Program-made: the position numbers and the translations under genes
Notes under the pieces: generated by a model
Seen by the model: only the letters and a program-made list of their open reading frames with translations
Database searches by the model: none
What the model was told of the DNA's origin: nothing
Source: Saururus chinensis
Lineage: Eukaryota > Streptophyta > Magnoliopsida > Piperales > Saururaceae
Assembly (NCBI GenBank): GCA_035235625.1
Contig: CP141146.1
Span: 22,562,501 to 22,626,500, forward strand
Direction: 5' to 3'
DNA length: 64,000 nt
Shown: in pieces, positions 47,321 to 58,718 of the stretch
Position numbering within the stretch: position 1 is the stretch's first letter
Layout of the letters: every line of letters begins with the position of its first letter

Positions 47321-48134
47321 CTACTCCTACATATGTGTCATGGTCATAGTCATAGTTTTTTGTGATGGAATCCCAATCATGCTAGATACTTCATCAGAAA
47401 AATGACCATTTTTTCTTAAAATGTTTCATGTTAGAATCCACTCTTTGTATCAGCATCCTCTTTTGACATAGTGGGTCTGTGATGATTCATATGGTTCTCC
47501 AATAAAGTTTTTAAGGAAAAATTACATTACTTGCTAAAAAATAATTTTCAAACAATCCCCCGACAGAGAGAGTTTGTAAGAGAGGATATGGAAGAAGATC
47601 GGGTTGCCCCACCCCATCGAGAACATGACAAAACTTAGAAGTGCATCCACTGTATCTCGAATAAACTTTAGGTGTGAATCTCACACCATGTTGGCAGTAT
47701 ATATATATTTTACCATGAATATTGATATTAACACACTAAATACATTCACAGAAACTCACATATTGAGTTTTTGTTAGACGCTTTACACAAAGTTCACTTA
47801 GATTCACTTATTATGCCTAATTAAAACTCAAATGTAAATTTTTATTAGGTATATTTAATATATATATATATTATTTTTTTGTTAAAAAATAATTATTTTC
47901 TAAACCACCGATCATCCACTAATGAATATGTAAAAAGAGTAAAAACTTGGGAACATGTAGATTATGTTCTCTAGTTTCTGTTTCACTACTTCTAGATGAT
48001 GTCGGCTTCTCTTGTTGCTAAGTCACGAAATCTAAGTCACACTAGATTTTTCTACTTATTTCTGTTTCACTACTTTTTCTACTTATTTTTTAAAAGGAAA
48101 CTTCACCATCTTTATCGGTACGACAGAAAAGAAC
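47321..48134 (+). other. Upstream region of the intact glycosyltransferase gene
   Basis: From about 47760 this stretch resembles the sequence upstream of the broken copy (about 56310-56400 and 56965-57126), so it belongs to the duplicated unit. Several TATATATA runs (47700-47710, 47860-47870) make a TATA assignment ambiguous. Confidence 0.45.
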
Positions 48135-49565
48135 ATGGAGCACTTGGTGTTCTACCCAGCTCCCGGCATAGGCCACCTTGTCTCGATGGTGGAGCTGGCC
48201 AAACGCTTTTTCCTCCACCACCGCCACTACCACCTCACCGTCATCCTTATCAAGCCACCCTTCGACTCTAGCTCCACCGCCCCTTACATCCGACGCATCT
48301 CCGCCGCCTACCCTTCCATCTCCTTCCACCACCTCCCCCCTGTCGCCCTCCCTCAAGACTCCTCCCCTTCCCCTCCCATGGAGGTCCTTATCATCCAGTT
48401 CATCAACCTCAATAACCCCCTCCTCCACGATGCCCTGCGCGCCATCTCTACCAACGCCCCCGTCCGCGCTTTCATCCTCGACATGTTCTGCAATTCCGCC
48501 CTCGACGTTGCCGCCCAGCTCAACATCCCGCCTTACTTCTTCTTCACTTCCGGAGCGGCGGCCCTCACCGTCTTCCTCCACCTTCCCACCATCCACAACA
48601 CTACCTCAACGAGCCTTGGCGACCTTCCGCGTGATGCAACCATCGATGTCCACGGCGTGCCATCCCTGCCCGCACACGCCATGCCTCCGATCTTTCTCGA
48701 CCGGCACAGCGAGGGATACAGATACTTCCTCGCAACCGCCACCTGGGCCGCAGTTGGCAGCAACGGCATTCTCGTCAACACCTTTGAATTGCTAGAGCCA
48801 CGCGCGGTCAGGGCCTTGTTGGACCGGGTGTGCGTGCCCGACCGCCCCACTCCTCCTGTCTATGCCCTGGGCCCGCTGATCGATTCCGGCGATCGGAGCT
48901 GCTGCACTGCCCACGAGTGCCTGGCGTGGCTCGACTCTCAGCCGCCGAAAAGCGTGGTCTTCTTGTGCTTTGGCAGCATGGGGCTATTCTCGAGTGAACA
49001 GCTCAAGGAGATAGCCAAGGGGCTGGAGAGGAGCGGCCATAGGTTCTTGTGGGTGGTTCGGAGCCCCCCACTGGAGTCAGGGAACAACATGATCTGGGGC
49101 GTGCTACCACCGGAGCCGGACTTGGACGAGCTCTTGCCGGAAGGGTTTCTGGAGAGAACAAGAGAGAGAGGCATGGTGGTGAAGTCGTGGGCGCCGCAGG
49201 TAGCCGTTCTGGGTAGTGAGGCAGTGGGCGGATTCGTGACCCACTGCGGGTGGAACTCCATCCTGGAGGCAGTCGCGGCCGGGGTGCCGATGGCAGCGTG
49301 GCCGCTCTACGCCGAGCAGAGGATGAACCGAGTGTTCTTGGTGGAGGAGATGAAGATTGCTATTCCAGTGATGGATGACGAAAACGGATTTGTGGTTGGA
49401 GAGGAGGTGGAGAGGCGAGTGAGGGAGCTGATGATGGGGTCTGAGGAGGGGAGGAGGGTGAGGGGAAAGACGGCGGAGATGAAGCAGGCGGCGGTGTCGG
49501 CGTGGGAAGAGGGTGGGTCGTCTCATCGAGCGATGGCTGAGTTAGTTCAATCGTGGAAACAATAA
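48135..49565 (+). CDS. UDP-glycosyltransferase, family 1, UGT88-type
   Basis: The enzyme should move a sugar, most likely glucose, from a UDP-sugar to a hydroxyl of a small acceptor such as a flavonoid or other phenolic in the cytosol. The protein is 476 aa in one exon, normal for the family, with no signal peptide. The catalytic His is H14 in PAPGIGHLVSM and the partner Asp is D116 in FILDMFC. The 44-residue PSPG sugar-donor box runs from W352 to Q395 ([14 protein letters not shown] at 370-375, PLYAEQ). The final Gln usually goes with UDP-glucose. The wording after the box ([17 protein letters not shown]) and the tail fit UGT88 proteins. The acceptor cannot be read from sequence. The start is the ATG that gives MEHLVFYPAPG. 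G/C at third positions is very high. A broken tandem copy lies 7.6 kb downstream. Confidence 0.93.
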   Translation: MEHLVFYPAPGIGHLVSMVELAKRFFLHHRHYHLTVILIKPPFDSSSTAPYIRRISAAYPSISFHHLPPVALPQDSSPSPPMEVLIIQFINLNNPLLHDALRAISTNAPVRAFILDMFCNSALDVAAQLNIPPYFFFTSGAAALTVFLHLPTIHNTTSTSLGDLPRDATIDVHGVPSLPAHAMPPIFLDRHSEGYRYFLATATWAAVGSNGILVNTFELLEPRAVRALLDRVCVPDRPTPPVYALGPLIDSGDRSCCTAHECLAWLDSQPPKSVVFLCFGSMGLFSSEQLKEIAKGLERSGHRFLWVVRSPPLESGNNMIWGVLPPEPDLDELLPEGFLERTRERGMVVKSWAPQVAVLGSEAVGGFVTHCGWNSILEAVAAGVPMAAWPLYAEQRMNRVFLVEEMKIAIPVMDDENGFVVGEEVERRVRELMMGSEEGRRVRGKTAEMKQAAVSAWEEGGSSHRAMAELVQSWKQ

Positions 49566-50404
49566 GACGACAAGACTGTGGGTCATAATCTTGTACTTTG
49601 GAAAACCGAATCTGCTGGTTTGGCAACGTGTTTTGTTTGACAAGTTACAGAACTGCTTTAAAAGAAATTTTGTCAAATAGTCTGAGTAAATTTTTTTTAT
49701 AACTATGCGGAGGAATTTGACTTAATTATTTTTTTCTTTATAATATAATAAGCTTACGGGAAAAATATGTCATATTGGTCACTCAGCCTAGAAAAAATAT
49801 ATCTTCTTCTTCTCCCGTAAGATTTTATTTTAGAGTAATTTTTCCTGCTCCTAGGTAGGTTCTTTTTCCTCTTATTTTTGTTTTCCCAGTTTGCTTCATC
49901 TTCTTTACTTCTTTTCTCATAATCTTCACATCTTCTAGCTCTGAAGACCTAGTAGTTTATTTCCCTTTCACTAAGTAGATTAATTTAGGTTATTTCGAAT
50001 GATAAAAAAGGTGTTATCCGATAAAAATGTTATTTTGGGTTAATTATATCTTGGACATTACGTAGTTTTTGCTAGTAAGATTTTCTGGGTAACTGGAAAA
50101 CTGGAAACTAGAAAATTGGAACACTGGATCATTGAAACATTTGAAAAGTAGAAAACTAGATTACTGATATGATATGAGAAGAGTATGGAAAGGGACATAA
50201 AAGGTTTGTTGTGTGTTTGTGACGTCTATTAGGATGCAAGTAGTAGGAAATATAATTTCGATAATGTGAAAAACAAAACTAATTTAATCACCTTTCAAGT
50301 TTTTCATTTCAGTTTTTAAGGATTTACTTTTTCCAGTTTTCCAATTTTCCAATTTTTTAGTTTTCCAGTTTTTTCTCTAACACATGGATTATTCTAGTCG
50401 ATGC

Positions 50405-50406
<2 letters not shown>
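49566..50406. other. 3' flank of the glycosyltransferase gene
   Basis: Similarity to the flank of the broken copy continues to about 49660 (ACAAGACTGTGGGTCATAAT, CTTGTACT). Beyond it are AT-rich sequence and loose repeats of CTGGAAAACT/AGAAAACTAGA near 50090-50160 and their complement near 50330-50375. Confidence 0.5.

Positions 50407-50489
<83 letters not shown>
50407..50489. repeat. (AT) dinucleotide microsatellite
   Basis: An uninterrupted AT repeat of about 83 bp. Length in the assembly may be unreliable because such runs slip in sequencing. Confidence 0.95.
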
Positions 50490-50493
<4 letters not shown>

Positions 50494-51206
50494 TCCTCCC
50501 ATTTTTCTTCCTATGGTGTGAAGCTAATCTAGGCTTTTTTAGGGTTTTTGTTCATATGTTGTTTCCAAAATTGCTCATTTGTGTGAACTATTATTTTTCC
50601 TCTCACTATTCCTGAATTTCTCATTTGAACCAAAATATGAGATAATTCTTTTAGAACAAAATAATAAATATGTGAGTAAATAAGACAATAGTAATTTAAC
50701 AATAATTCCTCGATTCTCTCTTTGCTCTTTTATTTTTGTTGCTTATCAGTTTTGTATGGCTCTTGTTGCATCTTTTATTTTGAGCTTGATTTGAATGAAG
50801 GTAATATTTCTAAAAAATGGACAAAAGGAAATGTGAACTGGATAGCTATCAAACTGGGAAATTATGAAACTGGAAATTTAAGAAGCCTAGATGAAACCTA
50901 AAGTAAATTTACTAGTTAACTATAAAACCGAATAATTGGTCATTTGCAAGTTACAAATTTTAAAACCTAAAGTAAATTTTACTGCTTCATGTTGTGAGAC
51001 TCCTAGTTTGGTCGTATAACCAAAATGTGGGGAAGTTTGAAAGATTTACCTAATAAACATATCCATGTAAGAATTGAATCTCATATTCGCTTGTTGTTAG
51101 TAGGGTACTTACATTGGGCTGGGTAGATGTTTTGTGTATTAGGGTTAGTGATTAGATTGATTATTTTGTATAATAGCATATGGCTCTTGTTTCATCTCAT
51201 ATAGAT
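50490..51206. other. AT-rich non-coding sequence with ACTGGAAA words
   Basis: The phrase TAATATTTCTAAAAAATGGA near 50801 resembles the junction right of the 51212 element (TAACATTTCTAAAAAACTGG at 54879). The surroundings therefore form an older local duplication. No gene is visible. Confidence 0.45.
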
Positions 51207-51211
51207 GTAAC

Positions 51212-54200
51212 TGTAACGTTCGGGAATTTTCTAAATTTTCGAAGTCGTACACGGGGAAATTAGGGTGTAGGACCCCTTGATCTTCCAGTGAGAATAACCT
51301 GATCATCAGTTGGAAGTGGTAGTTGAATCATATATGATGGAAAATAGACGGAGAGAGCTTCGAAACGCCACCAAGAACGCGCGAAATGGAGTCCATATGA
51401 GGGAGATACGACTATTTGAAGTTGACTTTAACGTGTAGGGCCCGTTTACCCGAATTGAACGCGCGAACTGTCTGTTTAAGTTGCATTGCGGGCCCGATTA
51501 TTTAGGATTCCGAAATTGGTTTTATTGGGACCTAATTTCTCATGGGATTAGGAGTCCTAATCCCATGCCTATAAATAGAATTAATTAGGTTTCTTTGGGA
51601 GTTTTTTGGCCTGATTAGAACAAAAAAAGGGGGTTTTTGATGGTGAAAGATATGAAGGAATTTTCCGGCGAATCTCCAGCGAAGCTTTGGCTGCGATGGA
51701 TCGACGGCAAATCAGCAATTAAGGTAAGATGATTTAATAAGCTTGATTATGTGATGAAGAGGTTTAGGCGTGTAATCGTTTCAAATTCTTAATTAGAACA
51801 TTAGTCATTTAATTAATTAAGAAGATTACACCGGAGTTAACCGGATTTGGGCTCCGGCCGGCAAGCACCGCCTACCGGCGGCGGGGACTGGGTCCCTTAG
51901 ATTCGCTGCCGGGCGGCAAATCAAATCGGCCCTACCCCCGACTCCGTTCGTGATGGCTGCTGCTCCCACCGGCTGTTCTACTCGCGGGCGGACGTGGACA
52001 AAACCGGTAGATTTGATGTCGGTCGGCGGCCACTGGTTTGAAGCGAGGCTAGGCCTGTCAGATTTGCAGCTTGGAGATGATCTGACCAGGCCCGGCCTTG
52101 CTCCTGGTCTTGGCGGCCGTCGCGCTCACCGGCGATCTGAAGTTTTAGTCTATCTCTGTATATTTTTGGATCTGCGCACATCGGCCGTGGCTTTCAGATC
52201 CGGCCTTCTTCCGCCAGCGAAATGCTCCTAACGGTGATTAGATTGCCAGGCCAGTGGCTAGAGGGCTAGGCCGGCGGTGGCTGGATCGAATCCAGGCACC
52301 GCCTGCAGCCCCGCGGGCGTCTTCCCGGGGAAGACGACCCGCAGGCGGGTCTGCGGGTCCGGCCCATTCCGGGCTGGAATTGCAGACCCGGCCCGGGTTG
52401 TTTAAAAAAAAAATGGATGCCTACTGAACCGGGTCTGGTTCAGTAGGGTTTAGACTTGGAAAAATTTCAATAAAATTCTGCAATGTCCAAGGAAACATGA
52501 GGAGTAATTATACCAAGTTTCTTAAGCGGGAAAAATCTCAGAGAATGTGAAATGACCTTTTTACCCCTGTTAGTTAATTATCGTATAATATTAACTTACC
52601 CGAGTTCGAGGCTTTGGTTCAGGGGCCTATGAGTTGATCTATAAATCGGGAAAATTCTTAGTGAGAGTTTAATTGGTAAACTAATTATAGGCCAAACCTT
52701 TTGGTAAGGAAAAATCCCAGTGAGTGGTTAATGGACTCTTTGGCCCTTAGGGTTTATAGTAAACTGTTAATCAAAACCTGGGTCGGTTCAAGGGGTTCAC
52801 GACCCCGTTACATGCCAGGAAAATTACACAGAGGCTATGAAGCCTAGTAGTACCCTTGAATTTAATTTTGGACCCATTGGATGTCATTAAGACCTTAAAC
52901 CAAATGACAGAAATACCCCTTAGAGTGGACCCGCCCACATTCATGTGAATGGAAGCGCGAGTCAGTTTGAGAGTGGAGCCTTTTGAGAGGATTATGACTA
53001 AAAATAAATAAAAGGGTAGTGTGATGACTAGAATAACCCAAGGGAGGGTAGCATACCCTAAGGGGTAGAATTACCCTAATGCCCTTAAGGGCAGTATTTT
53101 CCGTTTCTATCGAAACTAATAACCTAACCACTAAGCGTTAGGGTACGTTATAGTGACGTGGAACGGCTTCAAAAGGAAGGAGTGTGACTAGTAAGTGACA
53201 CGAAGACCTTGTCAAGTCATAGTGTCACGGGAAGCAAGAGGATTGACCCTAATTCTTAAGGCTTAGGGCAGTGGATTACTCGTGTCTGCAACCAAGTACG
53301 TCGATCGACTAGAGTATTAAAAATGTAACTCGTGTGATGTGTTGGAGTTGATTACACTCTCGGGCTTGAATTCTTTGAGCCCTGGCCCTGCAAAGGAATG
53401 CAACGGGCCTCCGTTTATTATTTATGCATTTGTGTGACTGCATATTATATATGTTGATTATTCTGATGCTTACATTTATTATTGCTATGTTAAGTTATAT
53501 CATTAACTTAAGATTAATGAAGATTAATCAAGAGATATGGGTTGCTGTTGGATTGGGGGAGAACATCTAATCAAGATAAAGACTAAAATATCCTCAATAG
53601 GGTTTAGGACCGGTTTATGGATTTGAATGGGGCCCTGACATAGAATCTTACCTTGGTTAATGAACTGAGGATGATTATGGGATGTTCTTTGAGTCTTAGC
53701 TCAGCGGATGAGCTATTTATTGGGCTGATTCACAAGGTGAAGAGGACCCAAATGGTTTAGTGGATACTTGACTGGATAAAAATAATCTAGTCTAAGTTCA
53801 GATGTTGGCAGAGTCAATGGTCATAAAAACCTAAGGCTTCTTTGGATAATGCTGGAGATTGCGATATGCTTCTTCATCGCCACGATGGTTTGGGTATTGA
53901 CCAAAAGGGTCTTTACCGCGGGTCTCCCGCAGGTCTTCCCATGACTATTTAGTACGTACGAAAAGCGGAGTTACATGAGCATCATGGAAGGCTTGTGTTT
54001 CTTGCCAATATGTGTACATGAGTACAGTTGGGATCCTCTTCCCTAGATTCGTGGCAGGCTATTGAGAGCCCTAGGGATTTGGGTCAAGCTGTTGTTAAGC
54101 AGTATACTCCAAGGTTGGAGTCATTTGTTTAGAGATTTCTCGAGGGGCGAGTCATCTCTGAGTTATAGATTTGATAGTATTAATTGTCGAACAAGAGATG

Positions 54201-54877
54201 TGAGATAATTAATAACATTGTTTGATGTTGCTTGTTAATTAGACAAGTGAAACGATTAAATGACTTACTAAAATGTAGGTTAAATGTACTTAAGCATTGC
54301 ATGTGTGGTGCTATGCTTATTAGGATAGAGTAGTTTCTAGGCAGAACTACGTCTGGATCTAATCTTGTTGGAAACATTGGAGATGTTGTCTGATGAGTAC
54401 GTAGGTAACTAACATCGGGTGATGTTGGCCCGATCCAAATAATATTAATAAAACCTTTTGTTCTTTGGAAGCTCATCTGCTGAAGGGCAGAGAGATTTCA
54501 TTGTTGTCTTGTTGTTTGGTTTCCTTGGTTACAGATTCTCTAAGCGACGACAAGTGAGATCAAGACAAGCGAGCACAAGAAGAAGTTGTTACGTTTCTGC
54601 AACTCCGGTACGTATGTGTACCTTTAGCGTGAGAGTCAACTTATTATTTATTTTTAGACGGACGATGGACTTGTACTTAGATGGATGAGCTATTCATTAT
54701 GAATTTTCAGACGCATAATAATATTATACGATTTAATATTCGTATTTGTGAACCCCAGTTATCATGACCTGGATATTTAATCGAATGGTTTGCTTTGTGT
54801 TTAAAGAAAAAGAAAAATTTCTCGCTACTTACCGTTTGTGCTATTTAAAAATGCTTTTAAAAATCCGGGTCGTGACA
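51212..54877 (+). mobile_element. Complete 3.67 kb LTR-like element, probable solo LTR
   Basis: It begins TGTAACGTTCGGGAA and ends CCGGGTCGTGACA, with GTAAC immediately on both sides (51207-51211 and 54878-54882). TG...CA ends with a 5-bp duplication define a retrovirus-like insertion. Inside are a TATAAATA box (51570-51577), a leader with an AAGGTAAGAT donor-like site (51720), a GC-rich region (51840-52400) and AT-rich sequence, but no gag or pol. The best reading is a solo LTR of a large gypsy element. Truncated relatives lie at 7807-8640 and 16980-19668. A non-autonomous element without separate LTRs is the alternative. Confidence 0.8.
51570..51577 (+). promoter_or_regulatory. TATA box of the 3.67 kb LTR
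   Basis: TATAAATA is followed by GAATTAATTAGG. The relative at 7807 has TATATAAAGGGTTAATTAGG at the matching place, so the box is conserved in the family and sets the direction as plus. Confidence 0.6.
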
Positions 54878-54882
54878 GTAAC

Positions 54883-55200
54883 ATTTCTAAAAAACTGGAA
54901 AACTATAAAACTGGATATCGATAAAATTGAATAACTATAAAACAAAAAAATTGGATAATTGAAAACTAGATAATAAATAATTATTACTTTTGTGCATTGT
55001 ATAGTAAGAAAACGTCCTTATTAGTGAGCAATAATTAGTTGTTTTAGGCATGATATCTCTTTTTCATATATACGTATTTGAACTAATAGATTGATTTTAC
55101 ATTTTCACTATTTTTCTTTTTGATTGATTTTAATCTAACATCTTTCTGCAACCTTATATTTTTTCATTGATTTTAATATGATATCTTTGCAAATATCATG
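54883..55200. other. AT-rich spacer
   Basis: It starts with AACTGGAAAACTATAAAACTGG-like words that continue the sequence left of the 51212 insertion. No gene is seen. Confidence 0.4.
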
Positions 55201-55608
55201 TTATCGATAACACGCTTCGGCGAATATCGTATTATCGTATACGCAATATAGAGGATATTGTAGCATATTGTATTATCAATAACACGCATTGTTAGCATAT
55301 CGTATTATCGATAACACGCTATGGCGAATATCGTGTTATCGATAACACGTTTTGGTGAATATCGTATTATCATATATGCGATATAGCGGATATCGTAGCA
55401 TATTGTATTATCAATAACATACATTGTTGGCATATCATGTTATCAATAACACACTTTGTTCGCATATCTTGTTATCGATAACACGCTATGACGAATATCG
55501 TGTTATCAATAATACGCTATGACGAATATTATGTTATCGTATATGTGATATAGAGGATATCATATTATGTGTTGTCAGCTCAAAGAGTTCATACCGTATT
55601 ATCAATAA
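55201..55608. repeat. Array of nine TTATCRATAA palindromes
   Basis: TTATCGATAA stands at 55201, 55305, 55336 and 55472, and TTATCAATAA at 55273, 55408, 55440, 55503 and 55599. Most are flanked by GTG/CAC or CGTA/TACG, giving in the best case the perfect 18-bp palindrome CGTGTTATCGATAACACG (55332-55349). Between them run GAATATCGT and TATGCGATATAGCGGATATC words, with a larger repeat offset of 135 bp (55221 to 55356). There is no coding capacity. Confidence 0.85.
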
Positions 55609-55649
55609 TACGTTTTATTGACATATCGTGTTATTGTATATGCGATGTG

Positions 55650-56414
55650 GATTAAGTGTTGGACACGGGCCATGCGGAGAGTGAGATCTTTGGTCCGTTT
55701 AGTAGGAGTCATCCTCTTGTTCTCGCATTCTCGGAAGTCTCATGAGTCATGCATAGTGGATGTACTCCACCCAATTTCCTTCGGATTCGTTGTACTTCCA
55801 AAAATCCTTTCTTTTTTCCGCATCCAATCCTCATTTGTAGCAAGTCTCCAGAGTCTGACAATCCGTTCTAAACGCAGCCCAAATTTCCAGATTGTCGGAA
55901 CAATGTGTTTGTTGTAATTCATGAAGTACTAATGTGACTTCTTTTGATTCCCCATTTTGAATTATGTTATTTTCGTATTTTTTTAACTAGGAACCAGTTT
56001 TTAGATTGAAATCGGGAGGTGGCTCGATTTTGGTTCATTCTTTGGAACACAAGATTGAGAAGGAGAAATTTTTTACTTTATATCGATCATCTTTAAGTTG
56101 ATGTTTTATTTTCTGTATGCTGTATATTTTGATTTTGATCATACAAATCTGTACCATAGTCTGTAATTCGTCACCAATAATGAGATAAGAACTTGAGTAT
56201 AAGTTTATTTGTGACCTAAGGGTATATTTGTCCTAAACCAAGTCATATGGGATTAAGTGTTAAAATCTATGGAATATAGAATATGTGTATATTCATTCAT
56301 GTAATATGAAAAAAATTCTTTTGTTAGACAAATTAATAGGGTTTTACACAAAGTTCATGTCTAATCAAAACTCATATAATTGTAAATATTAATTTGAACG
56401 TGGCTATTCAAACC
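55650..56414. other. Intergenic sequence before the broken glycosyltransferase copy
   Basis: No credible gene. From about 56310 (TTGTTAGACAAATTAATAGG, ACACAAAGTTCATGTC) it matches the region upstream of the intact copy near 47770, marking the left edge of the duplicated unit. Confidence 0.45.
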
Positions 56415-56869
56415 TCATTGTTATCCCTGTATCCCTCAAAACAAATCAAAAAAGTTAAAATTTTTTTTACTTTCATCCCCCATATTTTCCCCTTCATTTT
56501 GCTCATACTTCCCCCATTATATTAAACCCCACTTTTTATCTCCCGGCAACAACGACAACTCTAATGGCAAGAACTGGTCTGATCAACTAGTCCGGTCATG
56601 CCGAATCCAACCTGCGAATCAGATCTGGCCAGTCCGGCTGTGCCGGCCCTTTGATAGTGGCCGTTGTTGGCTGTAGTTGCGGTCAGCAGCTATGGTTAGC
56701 CATGATGGTAAAAAAAAGACACCGACATTGTCGCCGATGCCAGAGATAAAGAAGAAAAATAGAAAAAAAAATAAAAAAAATAAAAATAGGGTAAAATAGG
56801 GGACATGAGAAATTTTAGTTAAAAATAATAGAGGTAAAAGAGCAATAGGGGATACTGGGATAAAAATGA
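56415..56869. mobile_element. Small inverted-repeat (MITE-like) element
   Basis: The left end TCATTGTTATCCCTGTATCC and the right end in reverse complement TCATTTTTATCCCAGTATCC agree at 18 of 20 positions and continue with weaker similarity. The interior has a GC-rich middle and an A-rich run. It interrupts the duplicated upstream region and is missing at the matching place before the intact gene. I found no clear target duplication. Confidence 0.45.
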
Positions 56870-57126
56870 AGTGTATATAGCCAGGTTCTATTAATTTTCT
56901 TTCACCTTTTACTACACAACCCATTAACATAGTATACATGCTTCGTAGCTTATTTTTATTTCCTAACCAGCGACCATCCACCAATGAATACGTGTAAACT
57001 CAGTTTCTCTTTCCTGATGGTGTGCAGCTTCTCTTATTGGACACCCAGACACAGTCACGAAGTCTAAGTACATGGAGCTTCTCTTTAAAAATCTTCGCCC
57101 TCTTCACCGGTACCACAGAAAAGCAC

Positions 57127-58523
57127 ATGGAGCACTTGGTGTTCTACCCAGCTCACGGCATAGGCCACCTTGTCTCGATGGTGGAGCTGGCCAAACGCTT
57201 TTTCCTCCACCACCGCCGCTACCACCTCACCGTCATCCTTATCAAGCCACCCTTCGACTCTAGCTCCACCGCCCCTTACATCCGACGCATCTCCGCCGCC
57301 TACCCTTCCATCTCCTTCCATCACCTCCCCCCTGTCGCATTCCCTCACTACTCCTCCCCTTCCCCTCCCATAGAGGTCCTTTTCTTCCAGTTCATCAACC
57401 TCAACAAACCCCTCCTCCACGATGCCCTGCGCGCCATCTCTGCCAACGCCCCCGTCCGCGCCTGAATCCTCGACTTGTTCTGCCATTCCGCCCTCGACGC
57501 CCTCGACGTTGCAGCCCAGCTCAACATCCCGCCTTACTTCTTCTTCACTTCCGGAGCGGCGGCCCTCGCCGTCCTCCTCCACCTTCCCACCATCCACAAC
57601 ACTACCTCAACGAGCCTTGGCGACCTTCCGCGTGACGCAACCATCGATGTCCACGGCGTGCCATCCCTGCCCGCACACGCCATGCCTCGGATCTTTCTCG
57701 ACCGGCACAGCGAGGGATACAGATACTTCCTCGCAACCGCCACCTGCGCCGCGGTTGGCAGCAACGGCATTCTCGTCAAAACCTTTGAATTGCTAGAGCC
57801 ACGCGCGGTCAGGGCCTTGTTGGACCGGGTGTGCGTGCCCTACCGCCCCACTCCTCCTGTCTATGCCCTGGGCCCGCTGATCGATTCCGGCGATCGGAGC
57901 TGCTGTACTGCCCACGAGTGCCTGGCGTGGCTCGACTCTCAGCCGCCGAAAAGCGTGGTCTTCTTGTGCTTTGGCAGCATGGGGCTATTCTCGAGTGAGC
58001 AGCTCAAGGAGATAGCCAAGGGGCTGGAGAGGAGTCAGGGAACAACATGATCTGGGGCGTGCTACCACCGGAGCCGGACTTGGACGAGCTCTTGCCGGAA
58101 GGGTTTCTGGAGAGAACAAGAGATAGAGGCATGGTGGTGAAGTCGTGGGCGCCGCAGGTGGCCGTTCTGGGTCGTGAGGCAGTGGGTGGATTCGTGACCC
58201 ACTGCGGGTGGAACTCCATCCTGGAGGCAGTCGCAGCCGGGTTGCCGATGGCAGCGTGGCCGCTCTACACCGAGCAGAGGATGAACCGAGTGTTCTTGGT
58301 GGAGGAGATGAAGATTGCTATTCCAGTGATGGAGGACGAAAACGGATTTGTGGTTGGAGAGGAGGTGGAGAGGCGAGTGAGGGAGCTGATGATGGGGTCT
58401 GAGGAGGGGAAGAGACTGAGGGGAAGGATGGCGGCGATGAAGCAGGCGGCGGTGTCGGCGTGGGAGGAGGGTGGGTCGTCTCATCGAGCGATGGCTGAGT
58501 TGGTTCAATCGTGGAAACAGTAA
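57127..58523 (+). pseudogene. Broken tandem copy of the UGT88-type glycosyltransferase
   Basis: The sequence is nearly the same as 48135-49565 along its whole length. H14 is kept (PAHGIGHLVSM). A TGA at 57463-57465 replaces the Phe codon three residues before the catalytic Asp. A 9-bp in-frame duplication (GCCCTCGAC twice) follows near 57491. A 43-bp deletion after 58035, at a shared GGAG, removes the codons for GHRFLWVVRSPPLE and shifts the frame. The rest (58047-58523) still reads an intact PSPG box ending YTEQ, with A-to-T two residues before the Gln. The product would stop after about 112 residues, so the copy cannot work. An ORF from a non-ATG start upstream (57022) is not meaningful. 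Confidence 0.93.
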
Positions 58524-58718
58524 AAGAGGACAAGACTGTCGGTCCTAATCTTGTACTACTTGGAAAACGGAATCTGTGCGCGATAAGCTGTTTTTTTTTT
58601 TTGACAAGTCACTGTATTATTACTTTATTATTTTTGTTTTTATACACGTCTTACTCGTGAGAATCCTAACCCCTCTATCCCACGAGCCGTAGCCCGAACA
58701 TTCTAAAGTAGCGACCTC
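58524..58718. other. 3' flank of the broken glycosyltransferase copy
   Basis: It matches the flank of the intact gene to about 58610 (ACAAGACTGTCGGTCCTAAT, then GACAAGT), which gives the right edge of the duplication. Confidence 0.5.

Noticed and set aside
48090..48596. Minus-strand frame of 168 codons opposite the glycosyltransferase, and others at 49104-49526, 57085-57597 and 58062-58508
   Set aside because: They are shadows of a GC-rich gene. The plus-strand frame carries all family motifs.
57022..57465. Upstream extension of the dead glycosyltransferase frame by 35 codons
   Set aside because: The extension has no counterpart in the intact gene, whose family start MEHLVFYP aligns with 57127.
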